A program made the position numbers and the translations under genes. From positions 1-64,000 of the forward strand of contig JAFGNZ010000130.1 in the NCBI GenBank assembly GCA_016926755.1: a stretch of 64,000 bases of DNA. Direction: 5' to 3'. The notes beneath the pieces are model-generated. The model searched no databases and was not told where the DNA came from. It was given only the letters and a program-made list of their open reading frames with translations. Below, in pieces: positions 42,126 through 51,354 of the stretch (within the stretch, counting starts at the first letter, position 1; each line of letters starts with the position of its first letter). The DNA is from Myxococcaceae bacterium (GTDB taxonomy: Bacteria; Myxococcota; Myxococcia; Myxococcales; Myxococcaceae).

Positions 42126-42754
42126 GGCTTCTCCCTTCTCGCTCTCGTGAGCGAGCGACCGCGGCAAACCCTGGCCGCGGACATCAGTCGCCCCGTGGCG
42201 CGCTCATGCGCCACGGGGGTGCGGGCGGCAACCGTCGCGCCCGCCACAACCTTCCCGTCCACCACCTGCGTCTGGGCCCACATGTCCCCCAGCCGCCAGC
42301 CGAGCGGATCCTTCACGATCCGCCACGCCTCCAGCCCGCCGATGACGAGCAGCCCGGCCGCCCCCGCCACCAGCCCCAGGCCCTCGGGCATCATCCCCAG
42401 GAGGATGATGAGGGCCAGCGGCGCGTTGCGCAGGGTGCTGTCCCGGTGGCGAGCCGCCGAGCGAGTGGGCAGGTGCATCACCTTCACGCCGAAGATTCGC
42501 TTGCCCACGCTCTGCCCCTGGAGCATGCCGTCCGCCAGGAGCAGGAAGAGCAGCGCCACCACGGAGCCGGCGGCGCCGCAGAGCACCCACAGGCCCCAGG
42601 CCACGGCCACGTCCACCAGCCGCGCGCCCACGCGCAGCAGGAGCGAGGCCTTCGGGTAGGGCGAGCCGGCCATCACGTCGCCCTCGTGGACGAGGCGCAG
42701 CGCGCGCGCGCCTCGCGGCGCCACCATGAAGCTGCGTTCAGGGCCGGGGTTCAC
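42110..42754 (-). CDS. RDD family membrane protein
   Basis: 214 residues; GTG 42754 overlaps the stop of the upstream gene (GTGA). RDD features: 'KASLLLRVGARLVDVAVAWG', then a second helix 'GSVVALLFLLLADGMLQGQS' and 'SVGKRIFGVKVM', then 'RDSTLRNAPLALIILLG'. Three to four membrane helices. RDD proteins are loosely linked to transport or insertion; role unknown. Its 3' end overlaps the ATP-grasp start by 16 nt, so the three genes 43260 to 39942 form one coupled operon. Confidence 0.82.
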   Translation of the reverse strand: MNPGPERSFMVAPRGARALRLVHEGDVMAGSPYPKASLLLRVGARLVDVAVAWGLWVLCGAAGSVVALLFLLLADGMLQGQSVGKRIFGVKVMHLPTRSAARHRDSTLRNAPLALIILLGMMPEGLGLVAGAAGLLVIGGLEAWRIVKDPLGWRLGDMWAQTQVVDGKVVAGATVAARTPVAHERATGRLMSAARVCRGRSLTRARREKPCVSR

Positions 42755-43260
42755 TCCTCGGGCTCCAGATCGAGGCCCCGCTCGGGAGGCTCGGGCTCAT
42801 CCAGGCCCGCCAGCTGGGCCAGCCGCTCGTGGGCGCTGATGGGCCCCACCCGCAGCTGGGTCCGCTTCGCGTGCACGCGGGCGTGATCCGCGGCCAGCTC
42901 CGCCGTGGGCGAGCCCGTCTCCGAAAGGCGCCTCAGCCGCCCCCGGGCCTCCTCGGTGTCATGTGCCGGGGCCTCGCCCTCGCGGGTGAAGAAGACAAAG
43001 GCCATGGCCGGGCGCTTGGAGGCCTCGCGCATGGCGAACTGGACACCGTCGAGGCTCCAACCTTTGGGGATCCAATCATTGAGGGTGCGCTCCAGTGAGC
43101 CTTCGTCCACGGTGGACAGCTCGACGACCTTGTACTGGAGCGGGCCTGGCGCGCGGACGACCGGGGTGTGCCCGGAGCCCGGGCGCTTCCCGGCGCGACG
43201 AGGGCGTTCGGGCGGAGGCTTCGACGCTTTGCGCTTGGGGCGCTTCTTCTTCGTGGGCAT
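42751..43260 (-). CDS. DUF4177-like protein with basic N-terminus
   Basis: 169 residues. The first 35 residues are Lys/Arg/Pro-rich ('KKKRPKRKASKPPPERPRRA'), probably nucleic-acid- or surface-binding. Residues 42-92 read 'QYKVVELSTVDEGSLERTLN', 'DWIPKGWSLDGVQF' and 'AFVFFTR', the short alpha/beta DUF4177 pattern. The C-terminus is helical and acidic. First gene of the operon with RDD and tandem ATP-grasp genes. Confidence 0.65.
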   Translation of the reverse strand: MPTKKKRPKRKASKPPPERPRRAGKRPGSGHTPVVRAPGPLQYKVVELSTVDEGSLERTLNDWIPKGWSLDGVQFAMREASKRPAMAFVFFTREGEAPAHDTEEARGRLRRLSETGSPTAELAADHARVHAKRTQLRVGPISAHERLAQLAGLDEPEPPERGLDLEPEE

Positions 43261-43337
43261 TGCCGTTGCCGCTCACTTTGCGCGCAGTGCGGGGTGCGGA
43301 TCAAGCGGTCCGCGGCGGTTGGCGGGCCGGCTGTCGG

Positions 43338-44306
43338 CTAGAGGAGCTTCGAGGCCTCCAGGGCGTGGTAGGTGATGAGGAGGTCCGCCCCGGCGCGCTT
43401 GATGGAGGTGAGGATCTCCAGCATGACGCGATCTCCGTCCACCCACCCGTTCTGGGCGGCGGCCTTCACCATGGCGTACTCGCCGGACACGTTGTAGGCC
43501 ACCACGGGCACGTCGCAGCGCTCCTTCACGCGGTGGATGATGTCCAGGTAGGAGAGCGCGGGCTTGACCATGACCATGTCGGCGCCCTCCTCGAGATCCA
43601 ACGCCACCTCCTTGAGGGCCTCGCGCGCGTTGCCCGGATCCATCTGGTAGCCGCGGCGATCGCCGAACTGGGGCGCGCTCTGGGCGGCCTCGCGGAACGG
43701 CCCGTAGAAGCCGGAGGCGTACTTGGCCGCGTAGGAGAGGATGGGCGTGTCCACCAGGCGCGACTCGTCCAGCGCCTTGCGGATGGCGGCCACGCGCCCG
43801 TCCATCATGTCCGAGGGGGCGATGATGTCCGCGCCGGCCTGGGCACAGGTGACGGCCATCTGCGCCAGCAGCGGCAGGGTGGCGTCATTGGCCACGTGCC
43901 CGCCCTCGAGCACGCCGCAGTGGCCGTGATCGGTGTACTCGCACAGGCACACGTCCGCGATGATCTGCAGCTCCGGGACGGCCTCCTTCACGGCGCGGAT
44001 GGCGCGCTGGACGATGCCGTCTCGCGCGTAGCCCTGCGTGCCCCTGGCGTCCTTCTGATCCGGGATGCCAAAGAGGATGATGGAGGGCACCCCGAGCGCC
44101 TTGGCCTGCTTCGCCTCGGCGACGGCATGCTCGAGCGAGAGGTTGAAGATGCCGGGCATGGAGGCGATGGGACGGCGCACGTCCTTCCCCTCCACGACGA
44201 ACAGCGGATAGATGAAGTCAGAGGGGGCGAGCGTCGTCTCCCGGACCATGTCCCGGAGGACGGGGGAGCGACGCAGGCGGCGAGGGCGGTGGTGGGGGAA
44301 GGCCAT
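43338..44306 (-). CDS. hemB: Delta-aminolevulinic acid dehydratase (porphobilinogen synthase)
   Basis: 322 residues, full length. HemB condenses two 5-aminolevulinate molecules to porphobilinogen in haem synthesis. Zinc-site cysteines C120, C122 and C130 are present in '[14 protein letters not shown]', so it is the Zn-dependent form. The active-site lysines are in '[19 protein letters not shown]' and '[12 protein letters not shown]'. It stands alone, 77 nt before the DUF4177 gene; the 338-nt region upstream is shared with the divergent ABC operon. Confidence 0.97.
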   Translation of the reverse strand: MAFPHHRPRRLRRSPVLRDMVRETTLAPSDFIYPLFVVEGKDVRRPIASMPGIFNLSLEHAVAEAKQAKALGVPSIILFGIPDQKDARGTQGYARDGIVQRAIRAVKEAVPELQIIADVCLCEYTDHGHCGVLEGGHVANDATLPLLAQMAVTCAQAGADIIAPSDMMDGRVAAIRKALDESRLVDTPILSYAAKYASGFYGPFREAAQSAPQFGDRRGYQMDPGNAREALKEVALDLEEGADMVMVKPALSYLDIIHRVKERCDVPVVAYNVSGEYAMVKAAAQNGWVDGDRVMLEILTSIKRAGADLLITYHALEASKLL

Positions 44307-44644
44307 GGCGACGCAGGTATAAACCGCCGCCGGCCTCCCATTCAGCCCTCAATTGCGCCCGGGCCCCGCTGCCCGGCAGGCGGCGAGGCGGCCGGTGTCA
44401 CCGGCCCTTCCCACCCGGGCTCAGTGCCACGTGTGCCACTGCGGCATGGAGCAGACCAGCCGTAGGCGTGGGAGAAACGCGCGAAAAGTGAACCTTTCGC
44501 GCCGCCTGAGAGCACCGACACCGCGCACATCGCTTCCCACCTGCGCGAAGCGCGTCACGCGAGCGGGCCCACGGCGCGCCCGGCTGCCCGGCCGGCCTCC
44601 CAGGAAGGCAATCGGCCTCCGATGGCATCGTTTAGAGTGGCACC
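44307..44644. promoter_or_regulatory. Divergent intergenic region hemB / ABC exporter with palindrome
   Basis: 338 nt without a convincing gene; the track ORFs crossing it are low quality. It must contain the promoters of hemB and of the ABC operon. The one conspicuous element is the inverted repeat at 44479-44502. Confidence 0.45.
44479..44502. promoter_or_regulatory. 8-bp-arm inverted repeat GCGCGAAA-N8-TTTCGCGC
   Basis: GCGCGAAA (44479-44486) and TTTCGCGC (44495-44502) are perfectly complementary around an 8-nt spacer. The total length and position between two divergent starts suit a dimeric repressor operator. Confidence 0.45.
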
Positions 44645-45556
44645 GTGTCAGCCATCGAAGTCATTGGGCTCCAAAAGACCTACCGGCGCGCCTTCAGGCG
44701 GGCGGGTAATGAGGCGCTGCGAGGCGTGGATCTCACCGTGCCGGAGGGGAGCGCCTTCGGGCTGATCGGCCCCAACGGCGCGGGGAAGACGACGTTCATC
44801 AAGGCCATCCTCGGCATCGTCCAGCCGACGGCCGGCACCGTGAAGGTGCTGGGGGGCTCGCCAGAGGATCCGCGCATCCGGGCGCGCATCGGCTACCTGC
44901 CCGAGCGCCTTCACCTGCCTGGCGCGTGGACGGCCACCGCGTTCCTCCACACCGTGGCGAAGCTCAAGGGGCTGAGGCCGGACGGCGCCGCGCACCTGCG
45001 CCTGCTGGAGCGCGTGGGGCTGGCGGAGGCGGCGCTCCGGAAGATCGGCGGGTACTCCAAGGGCATGCGCCAGCGGCTCGGGCTGGCCACGGCGCTGCTG
45101 GGCGCCCCTTCCCTGCTCGTGCTGGACGAGCCCACGGACGGCATCGATCCCATGGGGCGCGTGGAGGTGCGCGGCATCCTCCAGGAGGAGATCCGGCGCG
45201 GCACGACGCTGTTCCTCAACTCCCACCTGCTGGCGGAGACCGAGCGCGTGTGCGATCGGGTGGCCATCCTCGCCAACGGGCGCGTGCTGCGCGAGGGGCG
45301 GCTGGAGGAGCTGTCGCGCGGCGGGGCGCGGTGGGCGGTGCGCTTCGCGCCGGGCGTGGACTCGGGGGCGCTGGCGGCGGCCGGCTTCCAGGCGGGGGGC
45401 GCGGACGGCCTCTACCACGTGGAGGCGGCGGATGCGGCGGCGCTGAACCTGGCGCTGGACAAGGCTCGCGCGGCGGGGGCGCTGCTGGTGGAGCTCCGGC
45501 GTGACGGGCAGGACCTGGAGGCCGTGCTCACCTCCACAGTGGGAGCGGCGGCATGA
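44645..45556 (+). CDS. ABC transporter ATP-binding protein
   Basis: 303 residues from GTG 44645. Walker A 'LIGPNGAGKTTFIKAILG', signature 'GYSKGMRQRLGLATAL' (SKGMR variant of LSGGQ, common in ABC-2 exporters), Walker B 'LLVLDEPTDGIDP', switch His in 'FLNSHLLAE'. The C-terminal ~80 residues are the usual extra domain of drug/gliding-type (NatA/CcmA) ATPases. It is coupled by ATGA to the permease downstream. Substrate unknown. Confidence 0.94.
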   Translation: MSAIEVIGLQKTYRRAFRRAGNEALRGVDLTVPEGSAFGLIGPNGAGKTTFIKAILGIVQPTAGTVKVLGGSPEDPRIRARIGYLPERLHLPGAWTATAFLHTVAKLKGLRPDGAAHLRLLERVGLAEAALRKIGGYSKGMRQRLGLATALLGAPSLLVLDEPTDGIDPMGRVEVRGILQEEIRRGTTLFLNSHLLAETERVCDRVAILANGRVLREGRLEELSRGGARWAVRFAPGVDSGALAAAGFQAGGADGLYHVEAADAAALNLALDKARAAGALLVELRRDGQDLEAVLTSTVGAAA

Positions 45557-46389
45557 GGCCCCTGTTCGGGATCGCCGGTTACGTGCTGCGCGAGGCGGCG
45601 TCGCGCAAGTTCATCCTCGCCTTCATGGTGGGCATCACGCTGCTGCTGCTCGTCCTCTCGCTGAGCCTGAAGCTGGAGGTGCTGGACGGAGCGCTGGCGG
45701 CCACGCGGCTGTTCGGCAACGCGTTGAACCACCGCATCGTCGCGGTGGATGTGGCGCTGCGGCCGCTGTACATGGCGTGCGCGTACGTCGTCTTCTACGG
45801 GGGCATCCTCTTCGGGATCGTCGCGTGCTCGGACTTCGCGCCGAGCCTGATGTCGCCCGGCCGCATCGAGCACCTGCTCGCCCTGCCCCTCCAGCGCTGG
45901 CACATCCTGGGCGGCACGTTCCTCGGGGTGATGACGCTGGCGCTGTGCGGAGCGATCTACGGCTCGGGGGGCCTGCTGCTCATCTTCGGGGTGAAGACGG
46001 GGTACTGGACGCTGGGGCCGCTGATCGCGGCGCTGCTGGCCTGCGCGAGCTTCGCGGCGGTGTACGCGGTGATGCTCACCACGGCCACGCTGGTGCGCAG
46101 CGCGGCCTTGTGCGCGGCGTCGGGCTTCCTGCTCCTGGTGGGCGGCATCATCGCGGGCTATCGCACCCCCATCTCCCGGGTCTTCGAGGAGGGGTTGGGG
46201 CGCCGGCTCTTCGAGGGTGTGACGCTGCTGCTGCCTCGGCTGTCCTCCCTGGCGAACGCGTCCGCGGAGCTGGCGGCCTCGCAGCCGCTGGAGGTGAAAT
46301 CCCTGGAGATGCTGTTGGCGGGGGTGCTGGTGTTCGGCCTGGGAGCGCTCGCGGTGGGCTTCTGGCGCTTCGAGGGAAAGGACTACTGA
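45553..46389 (+). CDS. ABC-2 type permease
   Basis: 278 residues with six membrane helices: 'FILAFMVGITLLLLVLSLS', 'ACAYVVFYGGILFGIVACSD', 'HILGGTFLGVMTLALCGAIY' and others. A cytoplasmic loop carries 'LMSPGRIEHLLALPLQRWH', as in ABC-2 permeases of gliding/NosY type. It overlaps its ATPase (ATGA) and the next gene (TGATG), so the three are co-translated. One permease gene implies a homodimer. Confidence 0.88.
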   Translation: MRPLFGIAGYVLREAASRKFILAFMVGITLLLLVLSLSLKLEVLDGALAATRLFGNALNHRIVAVDVALRPLYMACAYVVFYGGILFGIVACSDFAPSLMSPGRIEHLLALPLQRWHILGGTFLGVMTLALCGAIYGSGGLLLIFGVKTGYWTLGPLIAALLACASFAAVYAVMLTTATLVRSAALCAASGFLLLVGGIIAGYRTPISRVFEEGLGRRLFEGVTLLLPRLSSLANASAELAASQPLEVKSLEMLLAGVLVFGLGALAVGFWRFEGKDY

Positions 46390-47510
46390 TGAAGCGACGG
46401 CGTGGTGGCATATGGCTCGCACTGGCGGTGGTGCTGCTGGCGGTCGGCGCCTGGCTGATGTTCACCGGACAAGGTGATGAGCCACCTCCCCAGGCGCCCA
46501 AGGTGGATTTCCCTCGCCGGATGCGCCAGGAGGAGTGGAAGCGGGCCGAGCGGCGCCGCACCCAGGTGCTGGCCCTCGCTCCGGATGCGGGGCCGACGGA
46601 GGCCACGCCGCGGCGCCCGAGGGATCCCGTGCTCGCCGCCCTGCCACGGGGCAAGGGGAAGTCGGCGGTGGTCATCGAGGCCAACGCGCTCCGGCACTCG
46701 CCCATCGGCGAGCTGCTGGTGGACTGCCTGATGCGTGACGGCGGGAAGCGGATGGACGCGTTCCGCCAGTTCAGCGGAGTGGATCCCCTCCAGGATCTGG
46801 ATCGACTGGTGATCACGGATGACGGGCTGATCCTCTCGGGGAACTTTGGCAACGCGCGGTTCAAGGAGCTCTTCAAGGAGCGCGTGTCCTCGGACTATGG
46901 CCCAGGCGCGCGGGTGTACGAGCCGGGCTCCATCGTCGTCACGCTCCCGGACGGAGGCACGGGCCGAGGCCAGGGAGACGAGACGGTGGCGACCTGGAAC
47001 GATCAGCTCCTCGTGGTGGGCGACACGCCTGGCGCGGTGAAGGACGTCCTCGATCGGGTGGAGGGGCGAGGCTCGGACGAGCCGCCCGTGATCTCCGAGG
47101 GGAGCACCTACGGAGAGATGTACGGAGTCGTCTCGGTGGAGCAGCTCGCGCGGATGCTGGGGAGGGATCAGCCGGAGCTCGCGGACCAGCTGAGGGAGGT
47201 GGCGGACAGCGTGGAGCTGCACCTGGACGCGCGGTCGGATGTGGCCATGGTGGCGGAGATCCGCGGCTCGGACGAGGCGAAGGTGACGGACCTGGGCAAG
47301 TCGCTGGGCGCGGCGCTGTCGGTGGCGCGGCTCAAGGCGCAGGCGGACGGCAACAAGGATCTGGCGCAGCTGCTGGACTTCGCGCAAGTCCAACCGGATG
47401 GCTCGGAGTTCAAGCTGGAGCTGGCCGTGCCGATCGACGCCATCCGCGAGCGCCTCGCGTTCTGCCGTGACGCGGGGCAGCCCCCGAGGGAAGCAGGGAT
47501 GCAGCCGTGA
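46389..47510 (+). CDS. Membrane-anchored protein coupled to ABC exporter
   Basis: 373 residues from ATG 46389; the 669-aa track ORF runs out of frame through the permease gene. N-terminus 'MKRRRGGIWLALAVVLLAVG' is a signal anchor, followed by a Pro/Arg linker. The remaining ~300 residues form a soluble alpha/beta domain outside the membrane ('VVIEANALRHSPIGELLVDC', 'LLVVGDTPGAVKDVLDRVEG'), reminiscent of DUF3352-like proteins. It may be the periplasmic partner of the exporter; no enzymatic motif is seen. Confidence 0.72.
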   Translation: MKRRRGGIWLALAVVLLAVGAWLMFTGQGDEPPPQAPKVDFPRRMRQEEWKRAERRRTQVLALAPDAGPTEATPRRPRDPVLAALPRGKGKSAVVIEANALRHSPIGELLVDCLMRDGGKRMDAFRQFSGVDPLQDLDRLVITDDGLILSGNFGNARFKELFKERVSSDYGPGARVYEPGSIVVTLPDGGTGRGQGDETVATWNDQLLVVGDTPGAVKDVLDRVEGRGSDEPPVISEGSTYGEMYGVVSVEQLARMLGRDQPELADQLREVADSVELHLDARSDVAMVAEIRGSDEAKVTDLGKSLGAALSVARLKAQADGNKDLAQLLDFAQVQPDGSEFKLELAVPIDAIRERLAFCRDAGQPPREAGMQP

Positions 47511-47531
47511 TGCCGGTGGGTTGAAGCACGT

Positions 47532-48026
47532 ATGCCCCTCTCCACCCTGTGCCAGCGCTGCGGGCTGTGCTGTGACGGGAACCTCTTCTCGTCCCTCCCG
47601 CTGCGCCGCTCCGAGGTGGCGCCCCTGGAGCGGCTCGCCTTGCCGGTGGTGGAGCGCTCGGATGGCACGCCCGCGCTCGAGCAGCGCTGCGCCGCGCTCG
47701 AAGGGCGATGCTGCACCGTCTATGCGGAGCGCCCCGAGGCCTGTCGGAGCTACCGCTGCCTCCTGCTGATGGCCCTCTCGGAGGGTGAGGTCTCCCTGGA
47801 GGAGGCGCTCGCGGTGGTGGATGAGGCCCATGCGCGCATCCAGGCGATGGACGCCCTGCTGCCCCCTGGAGATGCCCGCGCTCCCAGCGCCGTGCTCCAA
47901 CGAGCGCGAAGGGCGGGCCTTCCGGAGAACGGAGGCCCTCTCCCCCCGCGGGCCCAGGAGTCCTGGGAGCAGGCGGAGCTCTGGCTCAACCGACACTTCC
48001 GCGGGCGCCACCGTCGCGGCCAGTGA
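47532..48026 (+). CDS. YkgJ family cysteine cluster protein
   Basis: 164 residues. The cysteine pattern 'CQRCGLCCDGN', then 'CAALEGRCCTVYAERPEACR' and 'SYRC' is the YkgJ (UPF0153/Fe-S or Zn cluster) signature, eight conserved cysteines that probably bind a metal cluster. The C-terminal half is helical. It is 21 nt after the ABC-associated gene and convergent with the methyltransferase. Role unknown. Confidence 0.88.
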   Translation: MPLSTLCQRCGLCCDGNLFSSLPLRRSEVAPLERLALPVVERSDGTPALEQRCAALEGRCCTVYAERPEACRSYRCLLLMALSEGEVSLEEALAVVDEAHARIQAMDALLPPGDARAPSAVLQRARRAGLPENGGPLPPRAQESWEQAELWLNRHFRGRHRRGQ

Positions 48027-48042
48027 TCAGCGCTCCAGGAGT

Positions 48043-48840
48043 TCACCCCACCATCGCGCTCACCTCCTCGGTGAACGCGTGCTCATCCTCCGCATGGAGC
48101 ACCAGAGGCGGCAGCACCGTCAGCTCCGCGCGCCCCCCCTTCACCGCGTGCAGCAACACCAGCTTCGCCGGGCGATCGGCCCGCGGGTGCACCATGCGCG
48201 CCGTCTTCGGCTCCAGCCGCCCCTCCCGGAGCACCGCCACCAGCTCCGCGAACCGCGCCGCCGGATACACCACGCACAGCCCCCCTCGGGGCGCCAGCAG
48301 GTAGCTCGCCGCGCGCGCCACGTCCAGCAGCGAGCACGCCACCTCGTGCCGCGCGAGCGCCTTCTCCACCGTCAGGCTGCTCCGTCCCCTCGCGCAAGCC
48401 CGGTACGGCGGATTGCAGAGCACGTGGCTGAAGCTCCCCCCCGCGAAGAGCTGCTCCACCCGGCGCAGATCCCCCTGCACCAGCGCCACCTGCTCCTCGC
48501 ACCGGTTCAGGTACACGTTGCGCTCGGCCAGCGAGTACAGCCGCGGCTGGAGCTCCAGCGCCGTGATGTCCCTGCACCCCAACCGCCTCGCCAGCACCAG
48601 CGGGATGATGCCACTGCCCGTCCCCAGATCGATCAGCCTGCCCCGGTGCGCTCCCCCCTCGTACACCGCGAAGTGCGCCAGCAGGAGGGGATCCAACGTG
48701 AAGCGGTAGCCCGACCGTCGCTGGAGCACCTGCACCTCGCCGCCACAGATCGCGTCGAGCGTCTCCCCCGGGCCTGCACGCAGCTCGAGCTGCACGCGCC
48801 GGGGCCACTCCAGCAGGGTTCGGGAAGACGGGAGCCACAC
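48043..48840 (-). CDS. TrmN6-like tRNA1(Val) A37 N6-methyltransferase
   Basis: 265 residues. SAM site 'GRLIDLGTGSGIIPLVLARR', acidic 'ITALELQPRLYSLAERNVYLN', and the N6-adenine catalytic motif 'VLCNPPYRA'. N-terminal 'GYRFTLDPLLLAHFA' is typical of TrmN6/YfiC. Family members methylate A37 of tRNA1(Val). Related rRNA or protein methylases share these motifs, so the substrate is probable, not certain. It follows the DUF1015 gene by 9 nt on the same strand. Confidence 0.82.
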   Translation of the reverse strand: MWLPSSRTLLEWPRRVQLELRAGPGETLDAICGGEVQVLQRRSGYRFTLDPLLLAHFAVYEGGAHRGRLIDLGTGSGIIPLVLARRLGCRDITALELQPRLYSLAERNVYLNRCEEQVALVQGDLRRVEQLFAGGSFSHVLCNPPYRACARGRSSLTVEKALARHEVACSLLDVARAASYLLAPRGGLCVVYPAARFAELVAVLREGRLEPKTARMVHPRADRPAKLVLLHAVKGGRAELTVLPPLVLHAEDEHAFTEEVSAMVG

Positions 48841-48849
48841 CTGGGAAAG

Positions 48850-49989
48850 CTAAGCCTCCGGATCGAGGAACAGGAGGCCCGCCGGCGGCATCGGCTCCAC
48901 CCGCAGCGTCCGGGGAGGCAGCGTCGCGGCGGCCTCCATCACCGCCCGCACCTCCCATACCGGTGGAGGGTTCAGTGCAAAGCCTGCCTGGTAGAGCCCC
49001 GACTGGACGCCCTTCACCAGCTCCTCCAGCTCCCGCACCGGGAAGACCTGTGGGTGCCCGGGCTCCTCCGGAGACTGGATGCCCAGCACCGTCCGCAGCA
49101 CCAGCGCGTTGAGGAGCGCCAGATCCAGGCTCCGCAGCGTGGGGTTGCGCGGCGCCGCCTTCAGGTGTGCCAGATCCAGCCCCTGCCGGAAGCGCAGGAT
49201 CCGCCCTCGCCCCTCCGGCAGCACGAGCAGCACCGCGTGATGGCCGGTGATCAGCGTGGCCAGGCGCTCGCGCGCCGCCGCCAGTCCTCGAGGAGTCGTC
49301 AGCGGCTCGTCCAGCTCGTAGATGCGCGCATACGCCGTGACGAGCCTGAGGAACGTCTCCTCATGGAAGGTGTCTACCCCCTTCAAGGCCCGGTGGATCG
49401 GCTCGAGCTGCAGCCCGGGATCAGACAGGGGCACTACGGCGGCCAGCGTCGGGTGACGCTCATCCAGCGCCGCCAGCGGTCGCATGGGCGCCTCGTCCAG
49501 CACCGCCTGGATGCGCTTGGACACCGCCGAGGGCTCGATGCGCCGCAGCACCACGCGCGAGCCCTCGAACGCCCCCTGCCACACCACGCCCCCCCGCTCG
49601 GAGGCCTCGGCCAGCAGGCCCCTGAGCACGCCATGATCGTCCGCCGCCAGGGTGATCGCGGGCTCCGCGCACCAGGAGCGAGGGCGATAGGGATCGTGCT
49701 CGAGCGGCAGCGCCGAATCCGGCGCCAGCGAGCACAGGAGGAAGCGGACCGGGGGCCCGCTCAACCTCCCCGCGGGCCCGAAGAGCTCCACGACGTACAG
49801 CGCCGGCCGCGGATCCCGAAGGACAGCGCCGGACGAGCGCCACCGCCCCAGCTCCGCGTCGGGGTTGGGGGCCGTCAGGAGCGGCCGGACATGCGCGGGC
49901 TGGGGCACCCCCATCGAGGAGGGCCCCTCCGCTTCGAGGTGGGTACCCAGGGTGGACAGGAGAGCGGGAAACGGAAGGACTCGCGCCAT
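48850..49989 (-). CDS. DUF1015 family protein
   Basis: 379 residues, somewhat short for the family. Conserved segments: 'VVELFGPAGRLSGPPVRFLL', 'HDPYRPRSWCAEPAITLAAD', 'AAVVPLSDPGLQLEPIHRAL', with the family His-Arg (P-I-H-R) motif, and 'PVRELEELVKGVQSGLYQAG'. The usual N-terminal 'PPYDV' motif is not obvious, so the N-terminus has diverged. Function unknown across bacteria. Probably co-transcribed with the methyltransferase. Confidence 0.78.
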   Translation of the reverse strand: MARVLPFPALLSTLGTHLEAEGPSSMGVPQPAHVRPLLTAPNPDAELGRWRSSGAVLRDPRPALYVVELFGPAGRLSGPPVRFLLCSLAPDSALPLEHDPYRPRSWCAEPAITLAADDHGVLRGLLAEASERGGVVWQGAFEGSRVVLRRIEPSAVSKRIQAVLDEAPMRPLAALDERHPTLAAVVPLSDPGLQLEPIHRALKGVDTFHEETFLRLVTAYARIYELDEPLTTPRGLAAARERLATLITGHHAVLLVLPEGRGRILRFRQGLDLAHLKAAPRNPTLRSLDLALLNALVLRTVLGIQSPEEPGHPQVFPVRELEELVKGVQSGLYQAGFALNPPPVWEVRAVMEAAATLPPRTLRVEPMPPAGLLFLDPEA

Positions 49990-50056
49990 GCAGGGACAAG
50001 GTGGGGCCGTCCGCCTCCGCCTGCCACGCCGGCCGCTCGTCCGCTCTCCGAGCCGG

Positions 50057-51268
50057 CTACCACCAGACGCTCTTGTACGGCTTGCCCCTCGAGGATCGGG
50101 GCCCCGAGGAGCGCGATGGGACGGCGGTGCGATCCACGCTCTCCTCCCACAAGAGGCTCACGGTGGTGATGGCCCCCGCGGAGCCGAGGAAGGACAGCAC
50201 GTACGGGGTGGGCTGATCGAAGCCGCCCAGCACCAGCCCGGAGAGGAGCAGGACGAAGGTCCCCACCCCCGCGCCGAACATGTTCGCGCGGAGGATCTGC
50301 CCGGACGTCGGGCTGTACCGCATCGTCGCGATGGCCAGCGCGCCAGCGCCGATGCCGGGGGCGAGCAAGAGCGTGTCCGCCCAGGTCTTCCCGCGGATCT
50401 CGGTCCCCGAGAGGTGGACGATGGCCAGCAGCAGCGCGCTGTAGGCCAGCCCCCACCCTGCGCCGGAGGCGATGAGCAGGCCATGGTTCAGCGGCAACTG
50501 CCCGCCGCCGATGACGGCGGTGAGCCACGCCCCCAGCTCCGCGCCAATGAACGAGGACCACGCCAGCACATCCCGGTCATCCGCGAGCAGATCCATGAAG
50601 CCCCCCAGGAACATGCCACCCACGAGCGAGTTGGCGATGCCAAAGTAGCCCAGGGGCCGATCCACCCAGTTGTTGAACTGCCACCAGGCGGAGGCGCCGA
50701 AGCCCAGGCCCGCGCCGATCAGGGTGCCCGCGAGCATCGCCTCGCGCGAGTCGCGATCGATCTTGAACTCCTGCGCGAAGCCCTGGGTGAAGAGCCCTCC
50801 CATGGCTCCCAGGATCGAGTGGTGGAGGATGAACGTCAGGCTCCCCGGTCCGGAGAGGAAGGGGCCCTGGCGGGGACGCCCATCCAGCAGCGCGCCGCTG
50901 GCCTCGGGCGGCGGCGGAGGCGTCGGGACGGCGCCGGGCGGAACCCCTGACTCCGTCAGCGGCGGCTGGGGCCGGGTGCGCAGCGAGCCGGGCTCGGGGG
51001 GCAGCACGGGGGCATCCTCCTCCTCCATGTCCCTGTCCTGCGGATCCAGCTGCGCCGGGATCGTCGTGGTCGGCTGCTGGGTGCCAGCGGGGGCCTCCGG
51101 GTACGAGGAGGCGGGCGGCGGAGCCGACTGGGGCTCGGCGGGTGGCGGATAGTACGTCGGCGCGGGTGGAGGGGGCGGGGGTGGCGGCTGCTGCGCCCAG
51201 GTGGCCCCCGGCAGAAGGAGAGCGACGATGGTGACGAAGAGACAGCTCCAGGTTCCCAGGTGTGGCAC
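50057..51268 (-). CDS. Proline-rich exported multi-pass membrane protein
   Basis: 403 residues from GTG 51268 (GAGGAG at good spacing); the track start at 51325 adds 19 residues before the signal peptide 'WSCLFVTIVALLLPGATWAQ'. Residues 26-125 are Pro/Gln/Ala-rich with poly-Pro runs, likely extended in the periplasm. Residues 125-380 carry about seven Gly/Ala-rich hydrophobic segments ('AGTLIGAGLGFGASAWW', 'LLASG'-type). The C-terminus is basic. Not a family I recognise. Monocistronic, 68 nt before the DUF1015 gene. Confidence 0.7.
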   Translation of the reverse strand: MPHLGTWSCLFVTIVALLLPGATWAQQPPPPPPPPAPTYYPPPAEPQSAPPPASSYPEAPAGTQQPTTTIPAQLDPQDRDMEEEDAPVLPPEPGSLRTRPQPPLTESGVPPGAVPTPPPPPEASGALLDGRPRQGPFLSGPGSLTFILHHSILGAMGGLFTQGFAQEFKIDRDSREAMLAGTLIGAGLGFGASAWWQFNNWVDRPLGYFGIANSLVGGMFLGGFMDLLADDRDVLAWSSFIGAELGAWLTAVIGGGQLPLNHGLLIASGAGWGLAYSALLLAIVHLSGTEIRGKTWADTLLLAPGIGAGALAIATMRYSPTSGQILRANMFGAGVGTFVLLLSGLVLGGFDQPTPYVLSFLGSAGAITTVSLLWEESVDRTAVPSRSSGPRSSRGKPYKSVWW

Positions 51269-51354
51269 GCAAGCACTCCTCAAGATCCGGCCTCGTTGCC
51301 GCGCAGCAGAGCGCAACCGCGGCACACTTGCACCGGTTTTTCACTCTGGCCCGC

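Noticed and set aside
39984-42659. 891-aa plus-strand ORF
   Set aside because: Antisense to the tandem ATP-grasp and RDD genes; low-complexity His/Leu/Arg translation.
44353-44709. ORF containing CHVCHCG, resembling a haem-binding motif
   Set aside because: Low-quality translation crossing the intergenic region and the ABC gene; no signal peptide or ribosome-binding site.
45501-46388. N-terminal half of the 669-aa ORF
   Set aside because: It is an out-of-frame reading of the ABC permease; the real gene starts at ATG 46389.
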